Translations under genes and position numbers: made by a program | In this document: positions 24,398-32,280 of the stretch, piece after piece | Position numbering within the stretch: position 1 is the first letter of the stretch | Layout of the letters: each line of letters opens with the position of its first letter | The notes under the pieces: generated by a model | Seen by the model: only the letters and a program-made list of their open reading frames with translations | Database searches by the model: none | Told to the model about the DNA's origin: nothing | NCBI RefSeq assembly: GCF_003355155.1 | Contig: NZ_CP031320.1 | Span: 4,455,367-4,519,366 of the forward strand | DNA: 64,000 bases | Direction of reading: 5' to 3' | Source of the DNA: Streptomyces armeniacus | GTDB taxonomy: Bacteria; Actinomycetota; Actinomycetes; Streptomycetales; Streptomycetaceae

Positions 24398-25336
24398 ATG
24401 GCTGTGCGGGTGTTCGTGGCAGGCGGGACCGGGGTCGTGGGGCGGCGGCTGGTGCCGCGGCTCGTCAGCAGGGGGCACCACGTGACGGCCACGACGACGA
24501 GCGCCGCCAAGCTGGCCTCCCTGGAGCGGCTGGGCGCGGAGGCCGTCGTGATGGACGGGCTCGACCCGGCGTCGGTCGGCGAGGCGGTGGCCTGGGCGCG
24601 GCCGGACACGCTCGTGCACCAGATGACCGCGATCTCCGCGGCGCACGCAGGCAAGCCCGATCTGAAGCACTTCGACCGCTGGTTCGCCCGCACCATCCGG
24701 CTGCGTACGGAGGGTACGGATCATCTGCTGGCCGCCGCCCAGGCGACCGGCGTCAGCCATGTCGTCGCGCAGAGCTACGCCAACTGGAACGGCATCCGCA
24801 GAGACGGCTGGATCAAGACCGAGGAGGACCCGCTGGATCCGGAGAAGGGAACGGTCGCACACAAGGGGGCCGAGGCGATCCGCCACCTCGAGGAGGTGGT
24901 CGTCGGCGCCGGCGGCGCGGTCCTGCGCTACGGCGGGCTGTACGGACCGGGCGCCACCGACGACCAGGTGAAGCTCGTACGGAAGCGGCAGTTCCCGCTG
25001 GTGGGGCGCGGCACCGGGCACGCCTCGTGGGTGCACCTGGACGACGCGGCGAGCGCTACCGTACTGGCCGTGGAGCAGCGGGCCAGGGGCGTGTTCAACA
25101 TCGTGGACGACGAGCCGGCCCCCGCCGGCGAGTGGCTGCCGCATCTGGCGGCCTGTGCGGGCGCGAAGCCGCCGGTGCGGGTGCCCAAGTGGCTGGCCCG
25201 GCTGCTGGCCGGGGAGGTGGCGGTGACAATGATGACCGAGGGGCGCGGCTTCTCCAACGCCAAGGCCAAGCGCGAGCTCGGCTGGGAACCGCACTATCCG
25301 TCGTGGCGGCAGGGCTTCCGGGAGGCGCTGGGATGA
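24398..25336 (+). CDS. NAD-dependent epimerase/dehydratase-family protein (ECF41 partner)
   Basis: The 312-residue protein is an extended short-chain dehydrogenase-like enzyme. The NAD(P)-binding loop VAGGTGVVGRRL is at the N-terminus, followed by VVMDGLD and LLAAAQATGVSHVV. The usual catalytic Y-x-x-x-K is not obvious; a Lys is present in HKGAEAIRHLE, so it may be an atypical or regulatory member. C-terminal segments GVFNIVDDEPAPAGEW and KRELGWEPHYPSWRQGF are typical of the family. The ATG at 24398 follows GGGAAGG. Its stop overlaps the sigma gene as ATGA. Epimerases are one of the known partner classes of ECF41 sigma factors. Confidence 0.88.
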   Translation: MAVRVFVAGGTGVVGRRLVPRLVSRGHHVTATTTSAAKLASLERLGAEAVVMDGLDPASVGEAVAWARPDTLVHQMTAISAAHAGKPDLKHFDRWFARTIRLRTEGTDHLLAAAQATGVSHVVAQSYANWNGIRRDGWIKTEEDPLDPEKGTVAHKGAEAIRHLEEVVVGAGGAVLRYGGLYGPGATDDQVKLVRKRQFPLVGRGTGHASWVHLDDAASATVLAVEQRARGVFNIVDDEPAPAGEWLPHLAACAGAKPPVRVPKWLARLLAGEVAVTMMTEGRGFSNAKAKRELGWEPHYPSWRQGFREALG

Positions 25337-26265
25337 ACCGGACCGAGGAGTTCGAGGAGCTGCGGCCGCTGCTGTTCGCGATCGCGTACCGCATCCTCGG
25401 GAGCGTGAGCGAGGCCGAGGACGCCGTCCAGGAGAGCTGGCTGCGCTGGGCGGCCTCGCCGACCCAGCCGGCGTCCACCAAGGCGTTCCTCTCGGCGGTG
25501 GTCACCCGCGTCTCGATCGACGTACTGCGGTCGGCGCGCGTCCGTCGGGAGGAGTACGTGGGGCCGTGGTTCCCGGAGCCGCTGCTCACCGACACCGACC
25601 CGTACCAGGACCCGGAGCGCTCGGCGGAGCTGGCCGACTCGCTGTCGATGAGCGCGCTGCTCCTGCTGGAGCGGCTGACGCCGCTCGAACGCGCCGTGTT
25701 CGTGCTGCGGGAGGTGTTCGGGTTCGGCTTCCCGGACATCGCGTCGGCCGTGGGGCGTTCGGACGCGGCGTGCCGGCAGCTCGCAGTACGGGCGCGGCGC
25801 CACATGGACGAGGGCAGGCCCCGGTTCGAGGCCGACCGGCAGGAGCGCGAGAAGCTCGCCGAGCGGTTCTTCGACGCGTTCAGGGACGGCGACGTCGACG
25901 GGCTGCGCGAACTCCTCGCCGCCGACGTCCAGATGGTCGGCGACGGCGGCGGCAAGGCACCGCAGTGGGCCAACCCCATCAACGGCGCCGACAAGGTGGC
26001 GCGGGTGCTCGCCTCGTTCGTCCACCCGCTGCACCGGATCGGCGTGGTGGTGGAGCCGCACGAGGTGAACGGCCAGCCGGGCGCGATCTTCCGCGACGCG
26101 GCCGGGAAGGTCTTCAACGCCCTCGTGCTCGACGTGCTGGACGGCCAGATCCAGGCGATCCGTTCGGTGATCAACCCCGACAAGCTCGCGCACGTGGGCC
26201 CGGTGGTGGCGGATCCGTGGGCGCTCGCGCGGGCGGCACAGAAGGCACGCCGCGAGAACCCGTGA
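25333..26265 (+). CDS. ECF41-family RNA polymerase sigma factor (SigJ-like)
   Basis: The 310-residue protein has sigma region 2 (LLFAIAYRILGSVSEAEDAVQ, VVTRVSIDVLRSARVRREEY) and region 4 (LERLTPLERAVFVLREVFGF, AVGRSDAACRQLAVRARRH). A SnoaL-like C-terminal extension of about 120 residues follows, with the ECF41 hallmarks DGGGK and NPDKL. In this group no anti-sigma factor is needed; the extension itself controls activity. The start overlaps the epimerase stop (ATGA), so both are made together. The upstream TGTCACA/CGTC promoter suggests autoregulation. The gene ends 30 bases before the adapter-like stretch, so its downstream context cannot be trusted. Confidence 0.93.
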   Translation: MNRTEEFEELRPLLFAIAYRILGSVSEAEDAVQESWLRWAASPTQPASTKAFLSAVVTRVSIDVLRSARVRREEYVGPWFPEPLLTDTDPYQDPERSAELADSLSMSALLLLERLTPLERAVFVLREVFGFGFPDIASAVGRSDAACRQLAVRARRHMDEGRPRFEADRQEREKLAERFFDAFRDGDVDGLRELLAADVQMVGDGGGKAPQWANPINGADKVARVLASFVHPLHRIGVVVEPHEVNGQPGAIFRDAAGKVFNALVLDVLDGQIQAIRSVINPDKLAHVGPVVADPWALARAAQKARRENP

Positions 26266-26295
26266 CCCGTGAGGTGAGGGGGGTGGAGGGATGAG

Positions 26296-26422
26296 GTGTC
26301 CCCTAGACCCATCTGACGCGGCCGACGAAGGCTTAGGGGTGGACATAGAGATCATCCTCCGACGTGCCCCGAGTCCTTCGCTAAAGGCTTCGTCGGCAGC
26401 TGCAGACGTGTATAAGGGGCAG
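26296..26422. other. degraded Nextera sequencing-adapter sequence (assembly artefact)
   Basis: The left end (26296-26328) matches the reverse complement of the Nextera S5 adapter at 27 of 33 positions, including an exact ATCTGACGC and GCCGACGA. It is followed at 26329-26336 by AGGCTTAG, the exact reverse complement of index S508 (CTAAGCCT). The right end (26390-26422) matches the forward adapter at 28 of 33, with exact TCGTCGGCAGC and GTGTATAAG. Translated, the stretch gives the contaminant-type peptides SDAADE and SSAAADVYK. The base composition is unlike its surroundings. It is not biological, and contiguity across it is unproven. Confidence 0.9.
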
Positions 26423-26499
26423 GCGCAACGCTGTGGCCTCCGAGGAGACGCCACTCACGGGTCAGGCGGCCGGCGGCGAGGCGAGGAGTACGACGGGCG

Positions 26500-27414
26500 A
26501 TGGGCTGGACAGCACGGGACATCCCCGACCAGAGCGGCCGCACTGCGGTCGTCACGGGTGCCAACAGCGGGCTCGGCGAGGTGACCGCGCGGGAGCTGGC
26601 CCGGCGCGGCGCCCGGGTCGTCCTCGCGTGCCGCAGCGAGCGACGCGGCAAGGCGGCCGTCGAACGACTGCTGGCCGAGGTGCCGGAGGCGCGGGCGGAG
26701 TTCCGTCCGCTGGACCTGGCGGATCTGGGGAGCGTACGGGCCTTCGCGGCGGGGCTGCCGTACGACCGGCTCGACGTGCTCGTCAACAACGCCGGGCTGA
26801 TGGCCGTGCCGTACGCGCGGACCGCCGACGGCTTCGAGACGCAGTTCGGCGTGAACCACCTCGGGCACTTCGCGCTCACCGGCCTGCTGCTGGACCGGCT
26901 GCTGGCGTCGGAGTCGGCGCGGGTGGTGACCGTGTCGAGCATGATGCACGCGCTGGCCAACATCGACATCCGCGACCTCAACAGCGAGCACCGCTACCGC
27001 CGCTGGGAGGCGTACTGCCGCTCCAAGACGGCGAACCTCCTCTTCACCCGCGAACTGGCCCGGCGCGCCGACGGACACGCGCTCACCGCCGCCGCCGCGC
27101 ACCCCGGCTACTCCGCGACGGAACTCCAGACCAAGGGCCCGCGCCTGGCCGGCCGGCGGGCCGGCGAACGCGCCATGCGGCTCGCGAACACCGTTGTCGC
27201 CTCGCCGCCGGACCTGGGCGCGGCGCCCAGCCTGTACGCGGCGACCGCGCCCGGTGTCGTACCGGACTCGTTCACCGGCCCGCGCGTGCTGCTCGTACGC
27301 GGTGCCCCCGGCCCGTCCTGGCGCGCCCCGTGGACGCGGAACGACGTGGCGGCGGAGCTGCTGTGGACGGCGTCGGAGCGGCTCACCGGCGTGCGGTACG
27401 GGGCGCTGGGATGA
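26500..27414 (+). CDS. short-chain dehydrogenase/reductase (protochlorophyllide-reductase-like subgroup)
   Basis: The 304-residue oxidoreductase has the NAD(P)-binding TGANSGLG, the structural NNAG in LDVLVNNAGLM, the catalytic Ser in VVTVSSMMH and Y-x-x-x-K in AYCRSKTAN. It belongs to the long SDR subgroup that acts on diverse carbonyl or alcohol substrates, here unidentified. The ATG at 26500 is preceded by GGCGAGGAG. Its stop overlaps the start of the response regulator as ATGA, an unusual coupling of an enzyme to a regulator. Its left neighbour in the true genome is uncertain because of the adapter-like sequence. Confidence 0.9.
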   Translation: MGWTARDIPDQSGRTAVVTGANSGLGEVTARELARRGARVVLACRSERRGKAAVERLLAEVPEARAEFRPLDLADLGSVRAFAAGLPYDRLDVLVNNAGLMAVPYARTADGFETQFGVNHLGHFALTGLLLDRLLASESARVVTVSSMMHALANIDIRDLNSEHRYRRWEAYCRSKTANLLFTRELARRADGHALTAAAAHPGYSATELQTKGPRLAGRRAGERAMRLANTVVASPPDLGAAPSLYAATAPGVVPDSFTGPRVLLVRGAPGPSWRAPWTRNDVAAELLWTASERLTGVRYGALG

Positions 27415-28427
27415 ACGGCGGCACCAGCGGCGGGACCGGCACCGGCACCGGCACCGGCACCGCGGGCGGACGCCGCCACGGTGCCGGTGTCGCCGGACCG
27501 CCCGTCCGCGTGCTCGTCGTGGACGACGACTTCATGGTGGCCCGGCTGCATCGCACGCTGGTCGAGCGGACCCCGGGCTTCACGGTCGTCGGGGAGGCAC
27601 GCAGCGGCGCCGAGGCGCTGGCGTCCGTGCGGGAACTCCGTCCGGAGCTGGTACTGCTGGACATGTACCTTCCGGACATTTCGGGCCTGGATGTGCTGCG
27701 TGAGCTGCGCGCCGCCGAGGAGCCCGGCACACACGGGGTCGACGTCCTGGTGGTGACGGCCGCACGGGACGTGGAGACCGTACGGGGCGCACTGCGCGGC
27801 GGCGCCGTGCACTACATCGTCAAGCCCTTCGAGGGCGGCACCCTGCGGGAACGGCTGCTGCAGTACGCGCACAGGCGGCAGGAGCTGGCGGACCTGGGCG
27901 CGGCGAACCAGGCGGACCTGGACCGGGTCTTCGGCGGCGGTGGCCGTGGCGGTGGCGGTGGCGGTGGCGGTGGCGGTGGCGGTGGCGGTGGCGGTGGCAA
28001 CGGAAGGGGTGTCCGTACGGGCGCGGGCCGCGCGGCCTCCGCGGGCGACCGCACGGAGGGCGCACCGGGCGGGGGCGGCACGTACGGCGGGGCGTACGGC
28101 GGTGGGCCGCGCGGCGGCGGACAGCGCGCCGCGACGGCGGCACCCAGCCTGCCCAAGGGGCTCACCGCGCAGACGGCGGCGCTCGTACGGCGCACCCTGG
28201 ACGGCTGCCCGGAAGGACTCTCGGCCTCCGAGTGCGCCGAACGCAGCGGCCTCTCCCGGGTCAGCGCCCGCCGCTACCTCGAGCACTTCGTCGCTACCGG
28301 ACGCGCCGAGGTGACACTCCGCTACGGCACGACGGGGCGCCCCGAGCGCCGTTATCACGCCACCCCACCGCCGGGGCACGCGGGGGGCGTTGCGGGGGCG
28401 GCCGACCCGGACCAAGGCAGACAGTGA
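27411..28427 (+). CDS. orphan CitB/DpiA-type response regulator with poly-Gly linker
   Basis: The 338-residue protein begins with a Gly/Thr repeat (residues 4-18), then a receiver domain: VRVLVVDDDFMVARLHR, phospho-acceptor Asp in LVLLDMYLPDISG, VVTAARD and IVKPFEGG. After the helix LLQYAHRRQELADLG comes a linker with about 17 consecutive Gly, from a GGTGGC hexamer repeat at about 27936-28000. The C-terminal helix-turn-helix (LSASECAERSGLSRVSARRY) and wing (YGTTGRPERRYH) are as in CitB/DcuR regulators of C4-dicarboxylate or citrate responses. No partner sensor kinase of CitA type is beside it. The start overlaps the SDR stop. Confidence 0.88.
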   Translation: MNGGTSGGTGTGTGTGTAGGRRHGAGVAGPPVRVLVVDDDFMVARLHRTLVERTPGFTVVGEARSGAEALASVRELRPELVLLDMYLPDISGLDVLRELRAAEEPGTHGVDVLVVTAARDVETVRGALRGGAVHYIVKPFEGGTLRERLLQYAHRRQELADLGAANQADLDRVFGGGGRGGGGGGGGGGGGGGGGGNGRGVRTGAGRAASAGDRTEGAPGGGGTYGGAYGGGPRGGGQRAATAAPSLPKGLTAQTAALVRRTLDGCPEGLSASECAERSGLSRVSARRYLEHFVATGRAEVTLRYGTTGRPERRYHATPPPGHAGGVAGAADPDQGRQ

Positions 28428-28825
28428 CGTACGGAAGCGGCTAACTCCCGACATTCACCGAGACTTGGCGAGCAACTTGAGCCGCATATCCCCTAAGAGC
28501 AATAAGTCCGTTTCAGTCGTTTCGGCGTGAATGAGACCGTCTGCGATGCGGCGTGACGTGACTAACAGAACCGCCCCCGGCAATACGTCACTCACCGCAC
28601 GGCAATGCCTTACGTCCGGTCAACTCTCCTGGCATGCGGCCCTTTTGGCGTTGCCACAGCAAAGATCGAAGCTAACGGAGAGGTAACGGCCCGCAGCACA
28701 CCGTGTATACGGGGCCCCTCGAATTCCCGGAGCCGGGCATGGGTAAACGAACGCTCCTTGCCGGGACGAATTGGTTGTGTTTTCGTTTCGAATCCCGCCG
28801 CAACTTACGCGGCGGGCCTCGCCGG
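28428..28825. other. long leader/promoter region upstream of the riboswitch
   Basis: No credible gene is seen in this 398-base stretch, which is less GC-rich than its surroundings. A hairpin is possible at 28553-28591 (GTGACGT / ACGTCAC with a 25-base loop), which could end the upstream transcript. The promoter of the riboswitch-controlled cell-wall gene must lie here or slightly downstream, but I cannot place it confidently. Confidence 0.45.
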
Positions 28826-29018
28826 GACGCCTAGTCCTGCCGCCCGGTGGAGGAGCCAACGTCACCGAACGGCAGGAGCGGGGGACCCAGGTAAGTGCCG
28901 GCCGTGCGCCACAGCACCGGACGGCTTGGGGTGAAGTCACGCGGACAGTGTGGCCACAACACACTCGTGCGTGACCGGGCAACTCCAGCCCGAACCCGAC
29001 AGCTCACCTCGCAGGCGT
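28826..29018 (+). promoter_or_regulatory. ydaO-type c-di-AMP riboswitch
   Basis: The leader shows conserved ydaO blocks in order: ACGCCTAGTCCTGCCG at the 5' end, GGAGGAGCC, AGCGGGGGACCCA, TTGGGGTGAAG, and CCGAACCCGACAGCTCACCT followed by CGCAGGCGT. The outer stem P1 pairs ACGCCT (28827-28832) with AGGCGT (29013-29018). The Shine-Dalgarno AGGAGAGG begins right after P1, so ligand binding could limit translation or transcription. In actinobacteria this c-di-AMP sensor usually sits before resuscitation-promoting-factor and cell-wall hydrolase genes, exactly as here. Confidence 0.9.
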
Positions 29019-29036
29019 AGGAGAGGAAGCACCACT

Positions 29037-30299
29037 ATGTCTGCACGCGGACGTCACCGCCGCCCCCGCACCCAGCGCATCGCGCGCGCCACCCTCGCCC
29101 TCACGGCGGGCGGCGCGGGCATCGCCCTGCCCCTCATGGGCGCGGGCAACGCGAACGCCGCCTCGGTGGACACCTGGGAGAAGGTCGCCCAGTGCGAGTC
29201 CACCGGGGACTGGAGCATCAACACCGGCAACGGGTACTACGGCGGCCTGCAGTTCAGCCAGAGCACGTGGGAGTCCTTCGGCGGCACCGAGTACGCGGCG
29301 ACCGCCGACCAGGCCACCAAGGAGCAGCAGATAGCCATCGCCGAGAAGGTGCTGGCCGAGCAGGGCCCGGGCGCCTGGCCGAACTGCGGCCCGAAGGCCG
29401 GTCTCTCGCAGAACAGCGGCGACCCCGACATCGACCCGTCGGGCCAGGGCGGCCAGGCGCAGGCGAAGCCCGAGGCCAAGGCCGAGCCCAAGGCCGAGCC
29501 GAAGAGCCAGCCCAAGGCCGAGGCCCCGGCCGCCGGCGCGGACAAGCGCGACGACGCGCCCGCCGCCGACCGGAGCAAGCGCGACGCCAAGCCCACCGAC
29601 TACACGGTGAAGTCCGGCGACACCCTCTTCAAGATCGCCAAGTCGCAGGGCGTCGCGGGCGGCTGGGAGCGCGTCTACGAGGGCAACCGCGAGGTCATCG
29701 GCGACGACCCCGACCTGATCTACCCCGACCAGCGGCTCTCCCTGGACGGTTCGGGCGCGACCAAGTCCCACGCCTCCCGCTCCGAGGCCCGCCCCGAGGC
29801 CCCGGCGCCGCAGCCCAAGCAGGAGTCGAAGCCGGCGCCCAAGCCGGAGTCGAACGGTGGCGAGAAGGCCGCCGACTCCGCCGACAGCAACAAGGGCGGC
29901 TTCCAGAAGCCGGTCGACGCGCCCGCCAGCACCCCGTACGGCGCCTCCGGCGGCAGCTGGTCCAGCGGCAGCCACACCGGCGTCGACTTCTCCGCCTCCA
30001 GCGGCACCCCGGTGAAGGCCGTCACCAGCGGCACCGTGGTCTCCGCCGGCTGGGGCGGCGCGTACGGCAACGAGGTCGTCGTCAAGCACTCCGACGGCCG
30101 GTACAGCCAGTACGGCCACCTCTCCTCGCTGTCCGTCTCCGCCGGCCAGACCGTCGGCGCGGGCGACCAGCTCGGCCTCTCCGGCTCGACCGGCAACAGC
30201 ACCGGCCCGCACCTGCACTTCGAGATCCGTACGGGTCCGGACTACGGCTCGGACATCGACCCGCTGGCCTACCTCCGCGCCAACGGCGTCTCGGTCTGA
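29037..30299 (+). CDS. secreted Rpf-like transglycosylase with LysM and M23 peptidase domains
   Basis: The 420-residue exported cell-wall hydrolase has four parts. A signal peptide is followed by cleavage near ANAAS (about residue 42). An Rpf/transglycosylase-like domain follows (WEKVAQCESTGDWSINTGNG with catalytic Glu, ending QGPGAWPNCG). A Lys/Pro/Ala linker leads to a LysM domain (YTVKSGDTLFKIAKSQGV, about 185-235). After a second linker comes a C-terminal M23 domain with zinc ligands in HTGVDFSA and HLHFEI. It should cleave both glycan and peptide bonds of peptidoglycan during growth or spore germination. The ATG at 29037 follows AGGAGAGG, and a c-di-AMP riboswitch precedes it. Confidence 0.93.
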   Translation: MSARGRHRRPRTQRIARATLALTAGGAGIALPLMGAGNANAASVDTWEKVAQCESTGDWSINTGNGYYGGLQFSQSTWESFGGTEYAATADQATKEQQIAIAEKVLAEQGPGAWPNCGPKAGLSQNSGDPDIDPSGQGGQAQAKPEAKAEPKAEPKSQPKAEAPAAGADKRDDAPAADRSKRDAKPTDYTVKSGDTLFKIAKSQGVAGGWERVYEGNREVIGDDPDLIYPDQRLSLDGSGATKSHASRSEARPEAPAPQPKQESKPAPKPESNGGEKAADSADSNKGGFQKPVDAPASTPYGASGGSWSSGSHTGVDFSASSGTPVKAVTSGTVVSAGWGGAYGNEVVVKHSDGRYSQYGHLSSLSVSAGQTVGAGDQLGLSGSTGNSTGPHLHFEIRTGPDYGSDIDPLAYLRANGVSV

Positions 30300-30324
30300 C
30301 CGAAGGCCCCACCCGGCAAGCCCA

Positions 30325-30360
30325 AGAGGGCGCCGCCCCCGAATGGGGACGGCGCCCTCT
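30325..30360 (+). terminator. hairpin terminator after the cell-wall hydrolase gene
   Basis: An 11-bp perfect stem (AGAGGGCGCCG / CGGCGCCCTCT) extends into a CCCC/GGGG inner stem. It lies 25 bases after the stop of the cell-wall hydrolase gene. Confidence 0.8.
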
Positions 30361-30465
30361 GCGCATACCAGCGCCCACCCCATCCCGCCGCCACGGCGCG
30401 CGACCCGCACAGCGAGGGTCCGGCGGAATACGCGACCGGCCGGAAGCGGCACGTGCGGCGAAGAC

Positions 30466-31134
30466 CTACCGCGGCAGATGGATACCCGTCACGATCAGCC
30501 CGTCCCGTACGAGCCAGCGGCCCGAGAAGCCGCGCATGTGCGTGCCGCCGATCAACGGCGCGGGCACCAGGAAGCGCGCCTCAAAGGTCCGTTCGGATTC
30601 GTCGACCTCGATTTCCGCTTCCACGAAGTCGAGTTCGATTCCCGTCTGCGGATACCACGTTTTGAAAACGCTCTCCTTCGCACTGAACAGCAGCCGGTCC
30701 CAGTGCACTTCGGGCCGGCGTGCGGAAAGCGCGCTCACCCATTTCTGTTCGGACGGAAGCGAGATCGCTTCCAGGACGCCGTCCGGCACGGGCCCGTTCG
30801 GTTCGGCGTCGATGCCGATCGCCAGGGATCGGGACGCGCGGGACACGACCGCCGCGCGGTAGCCCTCGCAGTGGGTCATGCTGCCGACGATGCCGTCGGG
30901 CCACTGCGGCGCCCCGCGCTTGCCGGGCAGCAGCGGCGCGGGCGGCAGCCCGAGCCGCCCCAACGCGGCGCGCGCGCACGCCCGTACGGTCGTGAACTCC
31001 CGCCGCCGCTGCGCCACCGCCTTCGCGATGACCTCGGCTTCCTCCGGGTACAGGGCGGCACCGGGGCCGCCGCGCGACGTGTCGTCGTACGCCTCTTCGG
31101 CGAGGACGATGGAGGGCAGTATCTCCTCGATCAT
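30466..31134 (-). CDS. 4'-phosphopantetheinyl transferase (EntD/Sfp superfamily)
   Basis: The 222-residue enzyme transfers phosphopantetheine from CoA to carrier-protein Ser residues. Family motifs are present: the CoA-binding region KRGAPQWPDG and SMTHCEGYRAAVV, the metal-binding Asp in AIGIDAEPNG, and the catalytic segment LLFSAKESVFKTWYP. It resembles the EntD-like stand-alone transferases of streptomycetes that activate polyketide and non-ribosomal peptide synthases encoded elsewhere; no synthase is in this window. The start ATG overlaps the metallophosphoesterase stop by one base (TGATG), so the two are translationally coupled. Confidence 0.93.
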   Translation of the reverse strand: MIEEILPSIVLAEEAYDDTSRGGPGAALYPEEAEVIAKAVAQRRREFTTVRACARAALGRLGLPPAPLLPGKRGAPQWPDGIVGSMTHCEGYRAAVVSRASRSLAIGIDAEPNGPVPDGVLEAISLPSEQKWVSALSARRPEVHWDRLLFSAKESVFKTWYPQTGIELDFVEAEIEVDESERTFEARFLVPAPLIGGTHMRGFSGRWLVRDGLIVTGIHLPR

Positions 31135-32048
31135 CAGCGGCCCTGCCCCGCGGCACCAGCCGACCCGGCGGACGCTCCCGCAGCGGAAGACCCGCCCGCG
31201 GAAGACCCGCCCGCGGACGGCTCCGGCAGGATCTGCCGGAGCGGCGTACGGGGCGGCCGCGGCCGCCACTCGCGCGGGTAGCCGACGGACACCTCCTCGA
31301 ACCGCACCCCGTCGTGCCAGGTGACGCGCGGGATGTGCAGGTGCCCGTAGACGACGGCGGCGGCACGGAAGCGCGTGTGCCAGTCGGCCGTCAGCTCGGT
31401 GCCGCACCACTGCGCGAACTCCGGATACCGCAGCACCCGCGTGGGCTCGCGCACCAGCGGATAGTGGTTGAGCAGCACCGTGCGGTGCGCGGGGTCGATC
31501 CCCTCCAGCCGCTCCGTGGTCGCGGCGACCCGCGCGCGGCACCAGGCGTCCCGGCTCGGGTACGGGTCTGGGTGCAGCAGATACTCGTCCGTGCACACGA
31601 CCCCCGCGTCGTGCGCGACGCGCAGCGACTCCTCCTTGGTGAAGGTGCCGGGGGCGCGGAACGAGTAGTCGTACCCGACGAACAGCGGAACCACCGTGAC
31701 GGGCTCGTCCCCGCCCTCCCACACCGGGTACGGGTCCTCGGGCGTCACGACCCCCAGCTCGCGGCAGAGCTCCACCAGCCGCAGATACCGCTTCTCACCG
31801 CGCAGCTCCACCGTGTCCTGGGGATGGGTCCACAACTCGTGGTTGCCCGGCGTCCAGATCACCTTCGCGAAGCGGGAACTCAGCAGCCCCAGCGCCCACT
31901 CGATGTCCTCGAACTTCTCCGCGACATCGCCCGGCAGCAGCAGCCAGTCCTGGTCCGAACCGGGCCGCAGGCCCTCCGCGACGGCGCGGTTCTCCTTGTA
32001 CGCCACGTGCAGATCGCTGACAGCCAGCAGTCTTCCCGACGACGACAC
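31134..32048 (-). CDS. calcineurin-like metallophosphoesterase
   Basis: The 304-residue enzyme has the binuclear-metal phosphoesterase motifs: LLAVSDLHVAY, LLLPGDVAEK, TPGNHELW, VLLNHYPLV and a terminal VVYGHLHIPR. All metal ligands look present. The GTG start at 32048 is six bases after GGGGGAGG; an open frame to 32168 is less likely to be translated. The C-terminus has Ser/Gly/Ala repeats (AGGSS). It is directly upstream of and overlapping the phosphopantetheinyl transferase gene, a pairing that also occurs in other streptomycetes. Its substrate might be a CoA- or phosphopantetheine-related phosphate, but that is inference from the pairing. Confidence 0.9.
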   Translation of the reverse strand: MSSSGRLLAVSDLHVAYKENRAVAEGLRPGSDQDWLLLPGDVAEKFEDIEWALGLLSSRFAKVIWTPGNHELWTHPQDTVELRGEKRYLRLVELCRELGVVTPEDPYPVWEGGDEPVTVVPLFVGYDYSFRAPGTFTKEESLRVAHDAGVVCTDEYLLHPDPYPSRDAWCRARVAATTERLEGIDPAHRTVLLNHYPLVREPTRVLRYPEFAQWCGTELTADWHTRFRAAAVVYGHLHIPRVTWHDGVRFEEVSVGYPREWRPRPPRTPLRQILPEPSAGGSSAGGSSAAGASAGSAGAAGQGR

Positions 32049-32280
32049 GTACAGCCTCCCCCTGTTGCCCCCGCGCGGCGCACTGCCTCGCACCGCGCGC
32101 ACGACGGCCCAGCGTACCCACCCACGACGACACCCCGCCCCCACGCCCACCCCGTACGACACCGGCACCCAACTCCCGTACGCCCGCCCTGAGTACGGGC
32201 ACTCATGCCGCCGCTGACAGTCTCCGCTACCGTCGATGCCCGTACGTGAACGCTCACACTACGTAACGAGGGGGGGCTTC

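Noticed and set aside
26291..26584. Small ORF reading through the adapter-like stretch
   Set aside because: Its peptide is the translated adapter (SDAADE, SSAAADVYK), so it is an artefact, not a gene.
28785..28815. A tRNA-like TTCGAATCC motif
   Set aside because: No acceptor, D or anticodon stem surrounds it; it lies just before the riboswitch aptamer.
30466..32048. Start of a natural-product biosynthetic cluster, judged from the phosphopantetheinyl transferase and MFS genes
   Set aside because: No polyketide, non-ribosomal peptide, terpene or RiPP core gene is present; these are common stand-alone Streptomyces genes.
32236..32280. Upstream ATG start for the WXG-like gene
   Set aside because: The GTG at 32281 has a well-placed GAGGGGGG, while the ATG at 32236 has no Shine-Dalgarno site.
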